Counted from the first letter of the stretch, positions 17,503 to 26,696 are shown. The stretch is 64,000 bases of DNA from Neobacillus driksii (GCF_013409995.1 NZ_JACCBX010000001.1:639477-703476); one strand, 5' to 3'. Numbers and translations are program-made. The notes: generated from the letters alone by a model not told the origin.

Positions 17503-17861
17503 TTATATAACCCTCCAACGTTTTGTCTTCTATTATATTATTACCAAAGATTGAGGGAGAAACTTGTGTAAAATTGAGGGATATTTTGTCAATTTAGTGA
17601 AGATTTTCCTTGTTACAATGATATTTCATGAAATAGGCCTGAAATAGTTTGTAATAATATTTCCTTAAGATTCCATTAGTGGAATTTACGTGGGAATGAT
17701 TGTAAGTTGGTTGATTATTCCATTTAGTAGATAAATGCTTTCATAGCAGGAGCTACTTATCCTATTTTTATACTGGTTTTTTTTGGTTAATGAATAACTA
17801 TGTTACAACTGATAGCCTTAGTAGTAGAGCAAACAACGAGAATACTAGGAGGCTATAAAAC
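17503..17861. other. Divergent intergenic region
   Basis: No gene or RNA recognised; it holds the promoters of dps-like and sleB-like genes. Confidence 0.5.
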
Positions 17862-18455
17862 ATGAATAAACTAAAAAAACTTGTTATTGCAGCGGGATTA
17901 ATTTTTTCAATGTCAGCATTTACAGGTGTTACTAAGTCGGAGGCGGCTACAACTCACAAAATTCAATATGGTGAAACATACTGGAAAATAGCAAAAGGAT
18001 TTGGTATTCCAGTTAATAGCTTAATGAGCGCAAACAATAGTAAACCACTTATTGCAGGACAATATATGACTCTGCCAAACTCACCAATTTCAGCGGCGGA
18101 TGAAGAATTAATGGCAAAATTAGTTCGAGCAGAAGCAGTGGGTGAGCCATATGCCGGAAAGGTAGCTGTTGCAACTGTTATTCTTAACCGAGTGAAAAGT
18201 CCAGACTTCCCTAACACCGTTCGTGGAGTCATTTATCAAATTGCCAATGGACACTATGCATTTACACCTGTTGCAAATGGCCAAATCAATCAGCCAGCTG
18301 ACGCAGAGTCCAAAAGAGCGGTTAATGAAGCAATCGCTTTGATGGGTAAAGGAAATGGTTCTTTATTTTTCTATAATCCAAAAACAGCAGTAAGCGATTG
18401 GATTTTTTCACGTGAAGTCACCGTAACAATCGGAAATCATCGTTTCGCTCGGTAA
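17862..18455 (+). CDS. LysM plus SleB-type cell wall hydrolase
   Basis: 197 residues. A signal peptide (to about ...SEAA at 29) is followed by one LysM module (HKIQYGETYWKIAKGFG to LPNSPIS) and a SleB/CwlJ-type hydrolase_2 domain: LMAKLVRAEAVGEPYAGKVAVA, NRVKSPDFP and LFFYNPKTA. The conserved Glu in RAEA is the likely catalytic acid. The family includes spore-cortex lytic enzymes and B. subtilis YkvT. Strong AGGAGG site; a terminator follows. Spore germination or vegetative wall turnover cannot be told apart. Confidence 0.88.
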   Translation: MNKLKKLVIAAGLIFSMSAFTGVTKSEAATTHKIQYGETYWKIAKGFGIPVNSLMSANNSKPLIAGQYMTLPNSPISAADEELMAKLVRAEAVGEPYAGKVAVATVILNRVKSPDFPNTVRGVIYQIANGHYAFTPVANGQINQPADAESKRAVNEAIALMGKGNGSLFFYNPKTAVSDWIFSREVTVTIGNHRFAR

Positions 18456-18462
18456 TTTTGGG

Positions 18463-18492
18463 ACGCTTGGATATATATCCAGGCGTTTTTTC
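18463..18492 (+). terminator. Terminator after the cell wall hydrolase gene
   Basis: ACGCTTGGATAT and ATATCCAGGCGT arms, then TTTTTTC. Confidence 0.8.
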
Positions 18493-18614
18493 TTATGTAA
18501 ATGGTATTTGACCAATTGATTCTTTTTAAAATAAGCCTTCATCATAGGATAGTGGCTATAAGAGCAAAATAGCTTTGTCAGCCAAATAACAAAAATGATG
18601 AAGGAGGTTTAAGA

Positions 18615-19472
18615 ATGGATCAAGAATTGTCTTATGGCAGTGATTACAAATTTATACCGGCAACTTCAATAGGAAGCGGTATTGGTATAGAGGTCCTGCC
18701 CGATTTATACAGCCATACCATTCAAATTGTAAATATTTGTGTAGTTGGAAATCCAGCAACGAAAAATTTTGTTTTAGTTGACGCAGGGATGCCTGAATCA
18801 GCTAACGAAATAATATCTGTAACGGAAGAACGTTTCGGTGCTAATAGTCGTCCCCAAGCGATTATATTAACACATGGTCATTTTGACCACGTGGGAGCTA
18901 TTATTGAATTAGTCAAACATTGGGATGTTCCTGTATATGCACATGAGTTAGAGTTACCTTTCCTGACTGGAAAAATGAGTTACCCAGAGCCAGATCCTAC
19001 TGTAGAAGGTGGTTTGGTTGCTAAAATGTCCCCGATGTTCCCAAATGAACCAATTAATTTAGGAAGTCATATACGAACGCTACCTTCTGATGGAAGTGTT
19101 CCGCATTTATCAGGTTTTCGCTGGATACATACACCTGGGCATTCTCCTGGACATGTGGCACTATTTAGAGAAGAAGATCGGTCTCTAATAGCAGGAGATG
19201 CATTTGTTACCGTTAAACAGGATTCACTCTATAAGGTACTGACACAAGAAATGGAAGTAAATGGGCCGCCAAGGTACCTTACAACAGATTGGCAGGCTGC
19301 TTGGGATTCCGTTAGAAAGTTGGCGGCCTTACAACCCAATGTTGCTGTAACTGGTCATGGAATGCCGCTGTCAGGTGAAATGCTGGCAAATGGTCTCAAA
19401 AAGTTAGTAAGTGAGTTTGACCAAGTTGCCATTCCAGACTACGGTAAATATGTAAACAAAAATAGACATTAA
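18615..19472 (+). CDS. MBL-fold metallo-hydrolase
   Basis: 285 residues with AAGGAGG upstream. The metal-binding motif HGHFDHVGA at about residue 91, HTPGHSPGH at about residue 175 and GDAF at about residue 194 define a metallo-beta-lactamase fold with two metals. These proteins hydrolyse thioesters, lactones or phosphodiesters; sequence does not indicate which. Cytoplasmic, apparently a single-gene unit ending in the hairpin at 19503. Confidence 0.88.
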   Translation: MDQELSYGSDYKFIPATSIGSGIGIEVLPDLYSHTIQIVNICVVGNPATKNFVLVDAGMPESANEIISVTEERFGANSRPQAIILTHGHFDHVGAIIELVKHWDVPVYAHELELPFLTGKMSYPEPDPTVEGGLVAKMSPMFPNEPINLGSHIRTLPSDGSVPHLSGFRWIHTPGHSPGHVALFREEDRSLIAGDAFVTVKQDSLYKVLTQEMEVNGPPRYLTTDWQAAWDSVRKLAALQPNVAVTGHGMPLSGEMLANGLKKLVSEFDQVAIPDYGKYVNKNRH

Positions 19473-19502
19473 GTAACTATTTTCTCTAATTTGGTTGAGT
19501 CG

Positions 19503-19540
19503 AAAAAGGCAATGGACTCGTTAAAGTTCATTGCCTTTTT
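19503..19540. terminator. Bidirectional terminator between MBL and agmatinase-family genes
   Basis: AAAAAGGCAATG and CATTGCCTTTTT arms; serves convergent genes on both strands. Confidence 0.75.
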
Positions 19541-19545
19541 GGATC

Positions 19546-20475
19546 TTATTTTATTTTTAGTGCAACAAGACTGGCAAAATCATGGATGATAGTTGCCGCG
19601 AGTAAGGAGGTAATCTGGGTTGGGTCGTATGGAGGTAAAACCTCAACCAGATCAAAACCAATAAAATTAAATTCTGTTAGGGAACGAATGATTTGTAAGG
19701 TTTCAAAGCTGTTTAACCCGCCAACCTCAAGCGTCCCTGTTCCAGGAGCGCAGGAGGGATCAACAAAATCGATATCAAAACTGAGAAAACATGGTGTATC
19801 CCCAATTTTTTCTTTCATTTCCCTCACAACATTTTCATAGCCACGTTCCTTTAATTCAGGAGTTGTAATCACATGATACCCTAAATCATTACTTGAATCG
19901 ATATCTCCAGGATGATTAAGGGTTCCGCGGATACCAACCTGAAAAACCTTATCCGGAATTAATAAATTTTCTTCATATGCACGAATGAATGGTGAGCCAT
20001 GCCAATATTTTTCTTCATAATAAGTATCCCATGTATCTGTATGGGAATCGAAATGAATTAATGCTACAGGGCCGTGGATTTTGGCTGCTGCTCTAAGATT
20101 TGCTAAGGTAACGGAGTGGTCTCCACCTAGTCCTATTGGGATAATCCCTTTCTCCATTAACTCCATTACTGCTTTTTCCATTACCTCATAACTTCGATGG
20201 ATATTATGAGGAATAACCGATACGTCGCCAATATCGATGGCGTTGCATGCATCAAATGGGTACACCTTATGAATAGGATGGTATGGGAATAACGTCATGG
20301 AAGCTTGACGTATTGCTTGAGGTGCAAAGCGAGCCCCTACTCGAAATGAAGCCGCTGTATCAAACGGCAGGCCGACAATTGCTAATTTAGCATTTTCTCT
20401 GTTTGATGGTAACCTCATAAAGGTCCCTGTTGTACAAAACTCTGGTTTAACATCAGGTGTTAGTGGATATTGCAT
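19546..20475 (-). CDS. Agmatinase/ureohydrolase family protein (SpeB-like)
   Basis: 309 residues from ATG 20475, preferred to the ATG at 20490 because GAGGG lies 8 bases before it. Manganese-binding motifs of the arginase superfamily are all present: GGDHSVT, HFDSHTDTWD and SFDIDFVDPSCAPGTGT. The enzyme splits urea from a guanidino compound such as agmatine or guanidinobutyrate; the nearby putrescine and GABA catabolic genes fit agmatine to putrescine or guanidinobutyrate to GABA. A perfect sigma-54 promoter stands 38 bp upstream, uncommon for biosynthetic speB and pointing to catabolism. Substrate is not fixed by the motifs. Confidence 0.87.
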   Translation of the reverse strand: MQYPLTPDVKPEFCTTGTFMRLPSNRENAKLAIVGLPFDTAASFRVGARFAPQAIRQASMTLFPYHPIHKVYPFDACNAIDIGDVSVIPHNIHRSYEVMEKAVMELMEKGIIPIGLGGDHSVTLANLRAAAKIHGPVALIHFDSHTDTWDTYYEEKYWHGSPFIRAYEENLLIPDKVFQVGIRGTLNHPGDIDSSNDLGYHVITTPELKERGYENVVREMKEKIGDTPCFLSFDIDFVDPSCAPGTGTLEVGGLNSFETLQIIRSLTEFNFIGFDLVEVLPPYDPTQITSLLAATIIHDFASLVALKIK

Positions 20476-20512
20476 CTCTTTTTCCCTCATTTCCTATTTT
20501 ACTTTTTAATAA

Positions 20513-20528
20513 TGCAATTTTTGTGCCA
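20513..20528 (-). promoter_or_regulatory. Sigma-54 promoter for agmatinase-family gene
   Basis: On the minus strand TGGCAC-AAAAA-TTGCA, an exact match to the -24/-12 consensus with correct GG to GC spacing, ahead of the start at 20475. Confidence 0.85.
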
Positions 20529-20536
20529 TAAACAAA

Positions 20537-20654
20537 TCGTGCCCGTGTGGCGACAGTTTTATAGAAAACAGTAACGAATAGGAGTTATTCGTGCCAGTGC
20601 AATGACAGTTTTATAGAAAACGGTAACCAATAGCCCTTTTTCATGCCGATGAAG
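20537..20654. repeat. Tandem 52-bp intergenic repeats
   Basis: Two adjacent 52-bp units (20537-20588 and 20589-20640) each begin TCGTGCC, share GACAGTTTTATAGAAAAC and then GGTAACNAATA; a third start (TCATGCC) follows. The unit contains the near-palindrome AACGAATAGGAGTTATTCGTG. Related sequence recurs inverted at 36780-36925. Confidence 0.75.
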
Positions 20655-20731
20655 TTACTTTTTTTAGTTGACGGAAACGATTATATATGAACATTCCATA
20701 GTGACAAGTCGTTATTTAATATGGAATAATG

Positions 20732-20754
20732 TATGCATAGTTGAATAATTCATA
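20732..20754. promoter_or_regulatory. Putative enhancer (UAS) for sigma-54 activator
   Basis: TATGCATAGTTGAATAATTC, partly symmetric (TATG...CATA). Similar TATGCA..TTTGAATAA motifs stand at 22376 and 26675, each 45-110 bp ahead of a -24/-12 promoter. Confidence 0.5.
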
Positions 20755-20843
20755 AAATTTAAAACCTTCTATTATTTGTTCGTTATAACCCATTATTTTT
20801 TTAAAAACGGATAAACACAATGGTATTTTCATGAAATTAAATT

Positions 20844-20859
20844 TGGCATATAAATTGCA
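20844..20859 (+). promoter_or_regulatory. Sigma-54 promoter for APC permease gene
   Basis: TGGCAT-ATAAA-TTGCA with correct -24/-12 spacing; leader of about 100 bases to the GTG start. Confidence 0.75.
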
Positions 20860-20968
20860 TAAATACATAGTGAAATTAGAAATAAGTGGAGGGGGAATAG
20901 AAAATTTATTGTAGACAAAGGGGTAACATCAGAATGAAAACGCTTTAATTTAAGAGGGGGAATGATAT

Positions 20969-22315
20969 GTGGAAAATGGAGTAAAGTTGAAAAGATCGTT
21001 AAAGCTATGGCAGGTTATCATTATGGGTTTAGCATATATGACACCTATGGTAGTATTTGATACATTCGGAATTGTTTCCGGTGAAACAAATGGGCATGTA
21101 CCTGCTGCCTATGTCATTGCCTTGATTGGCATGCTTTTCACTGCTGTTAGCTACGGAAAGCTGGTACGGGTTTTCCCACAGGCGGGGTCAGCCTATACCT
21201 ATACCCAAAAAGCGATGAACCGGCATCTCGGTTTTCTTGTTGGCTGGTCTTCTTTACTTGATTATTTATTTTTGCCAATGGTAAATGCGTTGTTAACAAA
21301 ACTTTACTTAAATGCCTTGTTTCCGTCCGTTCCAGATTTTATTTGGGTATTATTATTTGTTGGCATTGTTACCCTCCTTAATTTACGAAGTGTTAATGCT
21401 CTGGCAAATTTCAATACACTTTTTGTTCTTGTACAAATACTAATCATGGTTGTCTTCATCATCCTAGTTATTAAAGGTCTTAATGCAGGAGAAGGAACGG
21501 GAACGGTTTTTAGCATGCAGCCGTTTTTTGTTGAGGGTATGAATATTCCAATCCTGATAACAGGAGCAACAATACTCTGCTTTTCATTCCTTGGCTTTGA
21601 TGCTGTTACAACATTATCGGAAGAAACGCCAAATCCAGAAAAAACAATTCCAAAAGCAATTCTTCTTACAGCTTTATGGGGAGGGGTAATCTTTATCACC
21701 ACCTCATTTTTTATCCAATCATTTTTTCCAGATAATTCGAGGTTTATTGAATCAGAGGCAGCATTACCTGAAATTGCCCTTTATGTTGGCGGGAAGCTGT
21801 TTCAGTCGATCTTCTTATGTACAACCTTTGTGAATACCCTTGCATCGGGACTTGCCTCCCACGCAAGTGTTTCCCGTCTCTTGTATGTCATGGGGCGCGA
21901 TAAAGTATTCCCCGAAAAATGGTTTGGATACGTACATCCAAAATGGAGAACACCTGCGATAAATGTTTTAATCGTAGGAGTGATTTCATTATCTGCGTGG
22001 TTCTTTGATTTAGTAACAGCCACTTCACTCATTAATTTCGGGGCATTAATGGCCTTTACGTTTGTTAATCTTTCGGTAATTAGTCATTTTGCTGTCCGTG
22101 AAAAAATGCACCGTACTCCAAAGGGATTTTTTGATTATGTTATCATGCCGTTAATTGGAGCCGGATTAGTTGGAGTCCTTTGGATCAATCTTGAGCTTAG
22201 TTCTTTAATCATGGGTGCCAGCTGGTTCCTCATCGGACTTGCCTATCTAGTATTTTTAACAAAAGCCTTCAAGGTTGCACCTCCTCAATATAAGGCAGAA
22301 GAAGCTGAAGTATGA
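20969..22315 (+). CDS. APC-family amino acid/polyamine permease
   Basis: 448 residues from GTG 20969 with GAGGGGG upstream; about twelve membrane helices. The helix-1 motif [22 protein letters not shown] and the helix-6 stretch [27 protein letters not shown], in which the Gly-Phe-Asp-Ala segment is broken for substrate binding, identify the APC superfamily (PuuP/YbeC-like). Adjacent catabolic genes and the sigma-54 promoter suggest uptake of putrescine, GABA or a related amine. A terminator follows. Confidence 0.87.
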   Translation: MENGVKLKRSLKLWQVIIMGLAYMTPMVVFDTFGIVSGETNGHVPAAYVIALIGMLFTAVSYGKLVRVFPQAGSAYTYTQKAMNRHLGFLVGWSSLLDYLFLPMVNALLTKLYLNALFPSVPDFIWVLLFVGIVTLLNLRSVNALANFNTLFVLVQILIMVVFIILVIKGLNAGEGTGTVFSMQPFFVEGMNIPILITGATILCFSFLGFDAVTTLSEETPNPEKTIPKAILLTALWGGVIFITTSFFIQSFFPDNSRFIESEAALPEIALYVGGKLFQSIFLCTTFVNTLASGLASHASVSRLLYVMGRDKVFPEKWFGYVHPKWRTPAINVLIVGVISLSAWFFDLVTATSLINFGALMAFTFVNLSVISHFAVREKMHRTPKGFFDYVIMPLIGAGLVGVLWINLELSSLIMGASWFLIGLAYLVFLTKAFKVAPPQYKAEEAEV

Positions 22316-22323
22316 TTAGATGA

Positions 22324-22363
22324 AAAAAATACGCATTCCAGCCTCAGGAATGCGTATTTTTTT
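22324..22363 (+). terminator. Terminator after the APC permease gene
   Basis: AAAAAATACGCATTCC and GGAATGCGTATTTTTTT arms around a short loop. Confidence 0.85.
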
Positions 22364-22375
22364 ATGTTTAAAATT

Positions 22376-22398
22376 TATGCAAATTTGAATAATACAGT
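22376..22398. promoter_or_regulatory. Putative enhancer (UAS) for glutamate dehydrogenase promoter
   Basis: TATGCAAATTTGAATAATAC, 54 bp before the -24 element; shares its core with the motifs at 20732 and 26675. Confidence 0.5.
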
Positions 22399-22451
22399 CA
22401 TTTTTTCATAATATCCATTCTTTTACGCTAGAAAAACGTTAATAAATCATT

Positions 22452-22467
22452 TGGCACGGAACTTGCT
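22452..22467 (+). promoter_or_regulatory. Sigma-54 promoter for glutamate dehydrogenase gene
   Basis: TGGCAC-GGAAC-TTGCT, consensus -24/-12, 37 bp before the ATG. Confidence 0.88.
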
Positions 22468-22503
22468 AATTAGATTAATAACAATAAAAAATGAGGTGTT
22501 ATA

Positions 22504-23793
22504 ATGGCGATCGAATCTTTAGATTTGAAAAAGAATGAGGGTGTAAAGGAAAAGGATAATTCACTTATTGAGTTTCAGGAAATTCTCAAGGAAGCTGTTG
22601 ACATACTGAACTATCCTCCTCAAGTCTTCGAATTCTTAAAAAAGCCAATGAGATTTTTAGAAGTGAGTATTCCTATTCGTATGGATAATGGGCAAACAGA
22701 GATTTTCCAGGGCTACCGGGCACAGCATAATGATGCTGCAGGACCGACTAAGGGAGGTATTCGCTTCCATCCAGATGTTACGCCAGAAGAGGTGAAAGCG
22801 CTGGCTGGCTGGATGAGTTTAAAATGCGGCATTACGGACCTTCCATATGGAGGGGCAAAAGGAGGAATTGTCTGTGACCCGCGGGAAATGAGTTTAGATG
22901 AGCTAGAACGCTTAAGCAGGGGGTATGTAAGAGCAGTCAGCCAAATAGTCGGACCGACGAAAGATATTCCGGCACCTGATATGTATACCAATTCGCAAAT
23001 CATGGCATGGATGCTCGACGAGTATGACCATATCCGTGAATTCGATTCGCCGGGCTTTATTACCGGGAAACCGATCGCTTTAGGAGGATCCAAAGGTAGG
23101 GAAACAGCAACTTCGAAAGGTGTACTATATACCCTTCAAATGGTATGCGAATTGAAGAGCATTCCGTTAACGGATATGCGAGTCATTATTCAAGGCTTTG
23201 GAAATGTAGGCAGTTATTTGGCTCATTATTTATATGACCTCGGGGCAAAGGTAATTGGGATTGGTGACGCACTTGGTGGTTTATATGACGAAAATGGCTT
23301 GGATATCCCTTATCTCCTAGAAAATAGAGACTCTTTCGGTATCATAACCAACCGCCCTGCTAATAGTATCACCAATCAAGAACTGCTGGAAAAAGAATGT
23401 GATGTCCTGATTCCAGCAGCCATTTCAGGCGTAATCAATAAGCAAAATGCGAGCAGGCTTAATTGCTCTATTGTGATTGAAGCAGCTAATGGACCTACAA
23501 CCAAAGAAGCTCTAAAAATTTTGGATGAGCGTGAAATTCTTGTTGTTCCTGATATTCTTGCAAATTCAGGTGGTGTCATTGTTTCCTATTTTGAGTGGTG
23601 CCAAAACAACCAAGGTTACTACTGGACAGAGGAAACGGTAGATACTCGATTGAAGGAAAAAATAATAGACAGCTTTAAGAATGTGTATAACACCGCTGAA
23701 AAGTATGGAGTGAATATGAAAATTGCTGCTTATATTGAGGGAATTAAAAAACTGGCAGAAACCTCGAGGCTAAGAGGCTGGTTGAAATATTAA
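22504..23793 (+). CDS. NAD-type glutamate dehydrogenase (RocG/GudB-like)
   Basis: 429 residues. The substrate region GPTKGGIRFHPDVTPEEVKAL and catalytic PYGGAKGGI at about residue 115-123 are those of the Glu/Leu/Phe/Val dehydrogenase family; GFGNVGSYLAHYL at about 235 is the Rossmann dinucleotide site. Glutamate is deaminated to 2-oxoglutarate. In B. subtilis rocG is likewise sigma-54 dependent; here the gene is next to the enhancer-binding protein and its own -24/-12 promoter, so it probably collects the glutamate formed by the two aminotransferases downstream. Spacing to the next gene is 26 bp. Confidence 0.93.
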   Translation: MAIESLDLKKNEGVKEKDNSLIEFQEILKEAVDILNYPPQVFEFLKKPMRFLEVSIPIRMDNGQTEIFQGYRAQHNDAAGPTKGGIRFHPDVTPEEVKALAGWMSLKCGITDLPYGGAKGGIVCDPREMSLDELERLSRGYVRAVSQIVGPTKDIPAPDMYTNSQIMAWMLDEYDHIREFDSPGFITGKPIALGGSKGRETATSKGVLYTLQMVCELKSIPLTDMRVIIQGFGNVGSYLAHYLYDLGAKVIGIGDALGGLYDENGLDIPYLLENRDSFGIITNRPANSITNQELLEKECDVLIPAAISGVINKQNASRLNCSIVIEAANGPTTKEALKILDEREILVVPDILANSGGVIVSYFEWCQNNQGYYWTEETVDTRLKEKIIDSFKNVYNTAEKYGVNMKIAAYIEGIKKLAETSRLRGWLKY

Positions 23794-23819
23794 AATATCT
23801 AATGTAAAGGAGAAGAGAA

Positions 23820-24110
23820 ATGAAGCTTGATATTTTGTCTGAACAAAAAGATCAACAGCTACTACATTACTTTTGTCTCTTATCAAAAAACCACCGCTAT
23901 GATTTGGCCATTGGTTATTCGAGCCATTTTTATGGCAAGGCAATGGTCACTTCGATGCAAACAGGGAATATGGTTTTACTTTGCCAGGAGGATACCTATA
24001 CTCCCCATTATTGGGCTGATCGTCTAGGAATTGAAGAAGAGGATATTACAGAATTTCAAGATTTTTTTGGCCTGGTATTACAATCAGGGCCCTTTCAGGA
24101 ACAATACTAG
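23820..24110 (+). CDS. DUF3055 domain protein
   Basis: 96 residues with AAGGAGAAGAG upstream. The stretch RYDLAIGYSSHFYGKAMVTS and LCQEDTYTPHYWADRLGI match the DUF3055/SAV0927 family of small cytoplasmic Firmicute proteins of unknown role. It stands between glutamate dehydrogenase and a lipoyl-like protein, probably on the same sigma-54 transcript. No catalytic motif is visible. Confidence 0.72.
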   Translation: MKLDILSEQKDQQLLHYFCLLSKNHRYDLAIGYSSHFYGKAMVTSMQTGNMVLLCQEDTYTPHYWADRLGIEEEDITEFQDFFGLVLQSGPFQEQY

Positions 24111-24132
24111 CAAAAAAAAGGGGAGTGATACG

Positions 24133-24381
24133 ATGTATTTTGGAGTGGTACTTAGTCCATGTCATGGGGTTGTTGAAAAAGTTTCAATCCAAAGTGAAAC
24201 ACGGATATATGAATGGGAACCATTATTTCAAATAAAAACGGCTGAAGGCAATATTCAAATGATTCAAACCGGTTTAAGCGGTGAGGTAGAATCACTGGAG
24301 GTTCAGGAAGGGGACCAAGTTATTCCCGGCATGGTCCTTGCCTTCATAAAAGAGGATTTATTTGTAACGGGCAGTGATTAA
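24133..24381 (+). CDS. Biotinyl/lipoyl-like single-domain protein
   Basis: 82 residues from ATG 24133, 12 bases after GGGAGTG; the upstream frame to 24031 overlaps the previous gene and is not needed. VLSPCHGVVEKVSIQSETRI, EWEPLFQIKTAEG and TGLSGEVESLEVQEGDQVIPGMVLAFI follow the hammerhead fold of biotin and lipoyl carriers. The lysine that is normally modified is absent: the turn reads IQTGLSGEV. It is therefore probably not a carrier but a fold-relative with a structural or binding role. Last gene of the glutamate dehydrogenase unit, with a terminator at 24391. Confidence 0.68.
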   Translation: MYFGVVLSPCHGVVEKVSIQSETRIYEWEPLFQIKTAEGNIQMIQTGLSGEVESLEVQEGDQVIPGMVLAFIKEDLFVTGSD

Positions 24382-24390
24382 ATACAAAGA

Positions 24391-24420
24391 AAGAAGATGG
24401 ATACTGCATCTTCTTTTTTT
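24391..24420 (+). terminator. Terminator before the regulator gene
   Basis: AAGAAGATG-GATACTG-CATCTTCTT followed by seven T. Confidence 0.85.
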
Positions 24421-24475
24421 CTATTTAAAAAATTCGAAATAGTGATAATATAAGAGTGGAAAGGGGGATAATAAG

Positions 24476-26611
24476 ATGTTTTCCGTCGCAAAAGATAAGA
24501 TTAAGCCAATAATATCTATCACTATAGGTGAAGAAGTTGTATTGAAATCGACTTTAAGCCAATGCAAAGAACCCTTTATATTCTTAAAAAAACAAGGTCA
24601 ATTATTTGCCTATGCAACAATCAATGATCCATTAATCGAGCTGCTTGAAAGCAAAAATTATTCCATAGAGGCTTTGTTAGATCAGGGAAAGTCTATTAAA
24701 AGTATTTGTTTCCTAAGCAAGAGTATTTCTTTCCCCTCCTTGTTCCAGATTATTGGTGAACCTTTCGCGATCATAATAGGTGACGATGGTGAACCAATAG
24801 GATACATACGAAGAGAAGATGTTTTGGCTGAACTTTTTAAACAAGAAAATAAAAGTGTAGATTTATTGAAAATCCTTCTTACCTCAATACCTATGGGGAT
24901 TTTTGTATTAGATAAGGAGAAACAAATCATTAATTGCAATGAATCAGGGTTAACAATGATTAAATCTACTATTGAACAGGTGCTTAATTATCCGGGTGGA
25001 ACTATTTTTAGCGCTCAACAGATTAACAACGTATTTGCTACAGGAAAAACGATTTTAAATCATCTAGAAATAACCAATGACACGGGAGTTCTCGTCGATT
25101 ATTGTCCTATATTATCCGATGATGATGCAGTTGAAGGGATGATCATAGTTGTTCAGGATCTGCCAATGGTCGAGGATATGGCCAACGAAATCGAATATGT
25201 TAAGGATCTGAATCGAGATTTGAATGCGATATTGTCAAGTATTTATGATGAGATTCTTGTGGTAAATGCCATAGGGGAATTAATTAGATACAGTGACAAC
25301 ATTATTCAAGATTTCTGGAAGGTAGATCTTAAAGAGTTGATTGGAAAAAACATCCTCGAACTTGAGGATCAGGGACTTTTTACACCATCGGTTACAAGAT
25401 TAGTAATCGAAAAAAGAAAAAAAGTTTCGGTCGTCCAGGAAACAAAATCAGGCAGAAAAATTCTTGCGGTTGGTAATCCTGTCTTTAATGAAAAAAATGA
25501 GCTGGACCGGATTATCATTGCCTCAAGGGATATTACCGAAACTACGCGATTAAAAAGTGAACTCCAAGAAATACGAAAAATAACGGAACAATATAAAAAA
25601 GAATTAGATGATTTTAAAAGTAAAGATCGCTTTTTAAAAAAGCTCATTTATTGCAGTCCTAAAATGGAAAAGATTATGAATCAGGTAAAGAAAATTGCTG
25701 ACTTTTCATCGACCGTCCTCCTTAATGGTGAATCTGGTGTGGGTAAAGAGGTGATTGCTCAAGCAATCCACCAATTAGGAAAACGCTCATCAAAACCATT
25801 TCTTAAACTGAATTGTGGCGCAATCCCAGAAAATCTTTTAGAAAGTGAATTGTATGGGTACGCAAAGGGTTCGTTTACAGGTGCTGATAAAAATGGAAAA
25901 GATGGTTACTTTAAACAAGCGGATGGAGGAATATTGTTTCTTGATGAAATCGGTGAAATGCCGCTGCATCTTCAAGTAAAGCTTTTGCGTGTTCTTCAAG
26001 AGCAAGAGGTTATTCCTGTTGGCAGTACAGTACCTATTAAGGTGAATGTCCAGATCATTGCAGCCACCAATAAAAGGCTTGAAAAAATGGTGGAAAATGG
26101 AACTTTTAGAGAAGACTTATTCTACCGGTTAAATGTTATTCCAATTCAGATTCCGCCGCTCAGGGAACGGACTGAGGATATCTCTTTACTGGCCTTTCAT
26201 TTTTTACAGCAGTTAAATGAAAGGTATGATCGCAATTATCATTTAACACCAGACGCCATTAATGTGCTTGAATTTTATTCGTGGCCGGGAAATGTCCGTG
26301 AATTACAAAATATTATTGAAAGATTAGTAGTTACAGCTGATCATCCTGCCATTGATGCTGAGTTTGTCAGTCAGTTTTTATCGCTGGGCTTTGATAATAA
26401 AAAGATAAAGCCTATGATTACTAGAGTTATACCGTTACAAGAGGCGATTGAACATGTAGAGGAGCAGCTGATTGTTCTGGCTATGAACCAATACAAAACA
26501 ACCACAAAGGCTGCAAAAGCATTAGGAATCAGCCAATCCTCAGTTAGCAGGAAGTATCAAAAAATACTAAATGAGAAAAATATTAAAATTGAAAACTTAT
26601 CTTCCATATAA
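24476..26611 (+). CDS. Sigma-54-dependent transcriptional activator with PAS sensors
   Basis: 711 residues. Residues 1-125 are a CBS-like or other sensor region, about 130-235 and 245-355 look like two PAS domains (VDLLKILLTSIPMGIFVLDKE; ILSSIYDEILVVNAIGELI), followed by a short coiled linker. The AAA+ domain has GESGVGKE (about 418), GSFTGA (about 465, in place of the usual GAFTGA), LFLDEIGE (about 486) and REDLFYRLNVIPI. The C-terminus TTKAAKALGISQSSVSRKYQ is a TyrR-type helix-turn-helix. Such proteins bind an enhancer and remodel sigma-54 holoenzyme. Four -24/-12 promoters lie around it, so it is probably the activator of this amine and amino acid catabolic cluster. Its own start region shows no sigma-54 box. 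Confidence 0.92.
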   Translation: MFSVAKDKIKPIISITIGEEVVLKSTLSQCKEPFIFLKKQGQLFAYATINDPLIELLESKNYSIEALLDQGKSIKSICFLSKSISFPSLFQIIGEPFAIIIGDDGEPIGYIRREDVLAELFKQENKSVDLLKILLTSIPMGIFVLDKEKQIINCNESGLTMIKSTIEQVLNYPGGTIFSAQQINNVFATGKTILNHLEITNDTGVLVDYCPILSDDDAVEGMIIVVQDLPMVEDMANEIEYVKDLNRDLNAILSSIYDEILVVNAIGELIRYSDNIIQDFWKVDLKELIGKNILELEDQGLFTPSVTRLVIEKRKKVSVVQETKSGRKILAVGNPVFNEKNELDRIIIASRDITETTRLKSELQEIRKITEQYKKELDDFKSKDRFLKKLIYCSPKMEKIMNQVKKIADFSSTVLLNGESGVGKEVIAQAIHQLGKRSSKPFLKLNCGAIPENLLESELYGYAKGSFTGADKNGKDGYFKQADGGILFLDEIGEMPLHLQVKLLRVLQEQEVIPVGSTVPIKVNVQIIAATNKRLEKMVENGTFREDLFYRLNVIPIQIPPLRERTEDISLLAFHFLQQLNERYDRNYHLTPDAINVLEFYSWPGNVRELQNIIERLVVTADHPAIDAEFVSQFLSLGFDNKKIKPMITRVIPLQEAIEHVEEQLIVLAMNQYKTTTKAAKALGISQSSVSRKYQKILNEKNIKIENLSSI

Positions 26612-26613
26612 AT

Positions 26614-26652
26614 TAAAGCTGTTTCAGATTACATTCTGAAGCAGCTTTTTTA
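26614..26652 (+). terminator. Terminator after the activator gene
   Basis: AAGCTGTTTCAGA and TCTGAAGCAGCTT arms, then TTTTTAT. Confidence 0.8.
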
Positions 26653-26674
26653 TCTATGCAAAAATAAATACAGT

Positions 26675-26696
26675 TATGCAATTTTGAATAACTATA
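26675..26696. promoter_or_regulatory. Putative enhancer (UAS) for aldehyde dehydrogenase promoter
   Basis: TATGCAATTTTGAATAACTA, 46 bp before the -24 element; third copy of the motif seen at 20732 and 22376. Confidence 0.5.

Noticed and set aside
17503..17861. PerR or SigB site ahead of the dps-like gene
   Set aside because: Only weak partial matches were found; not enough to claim.
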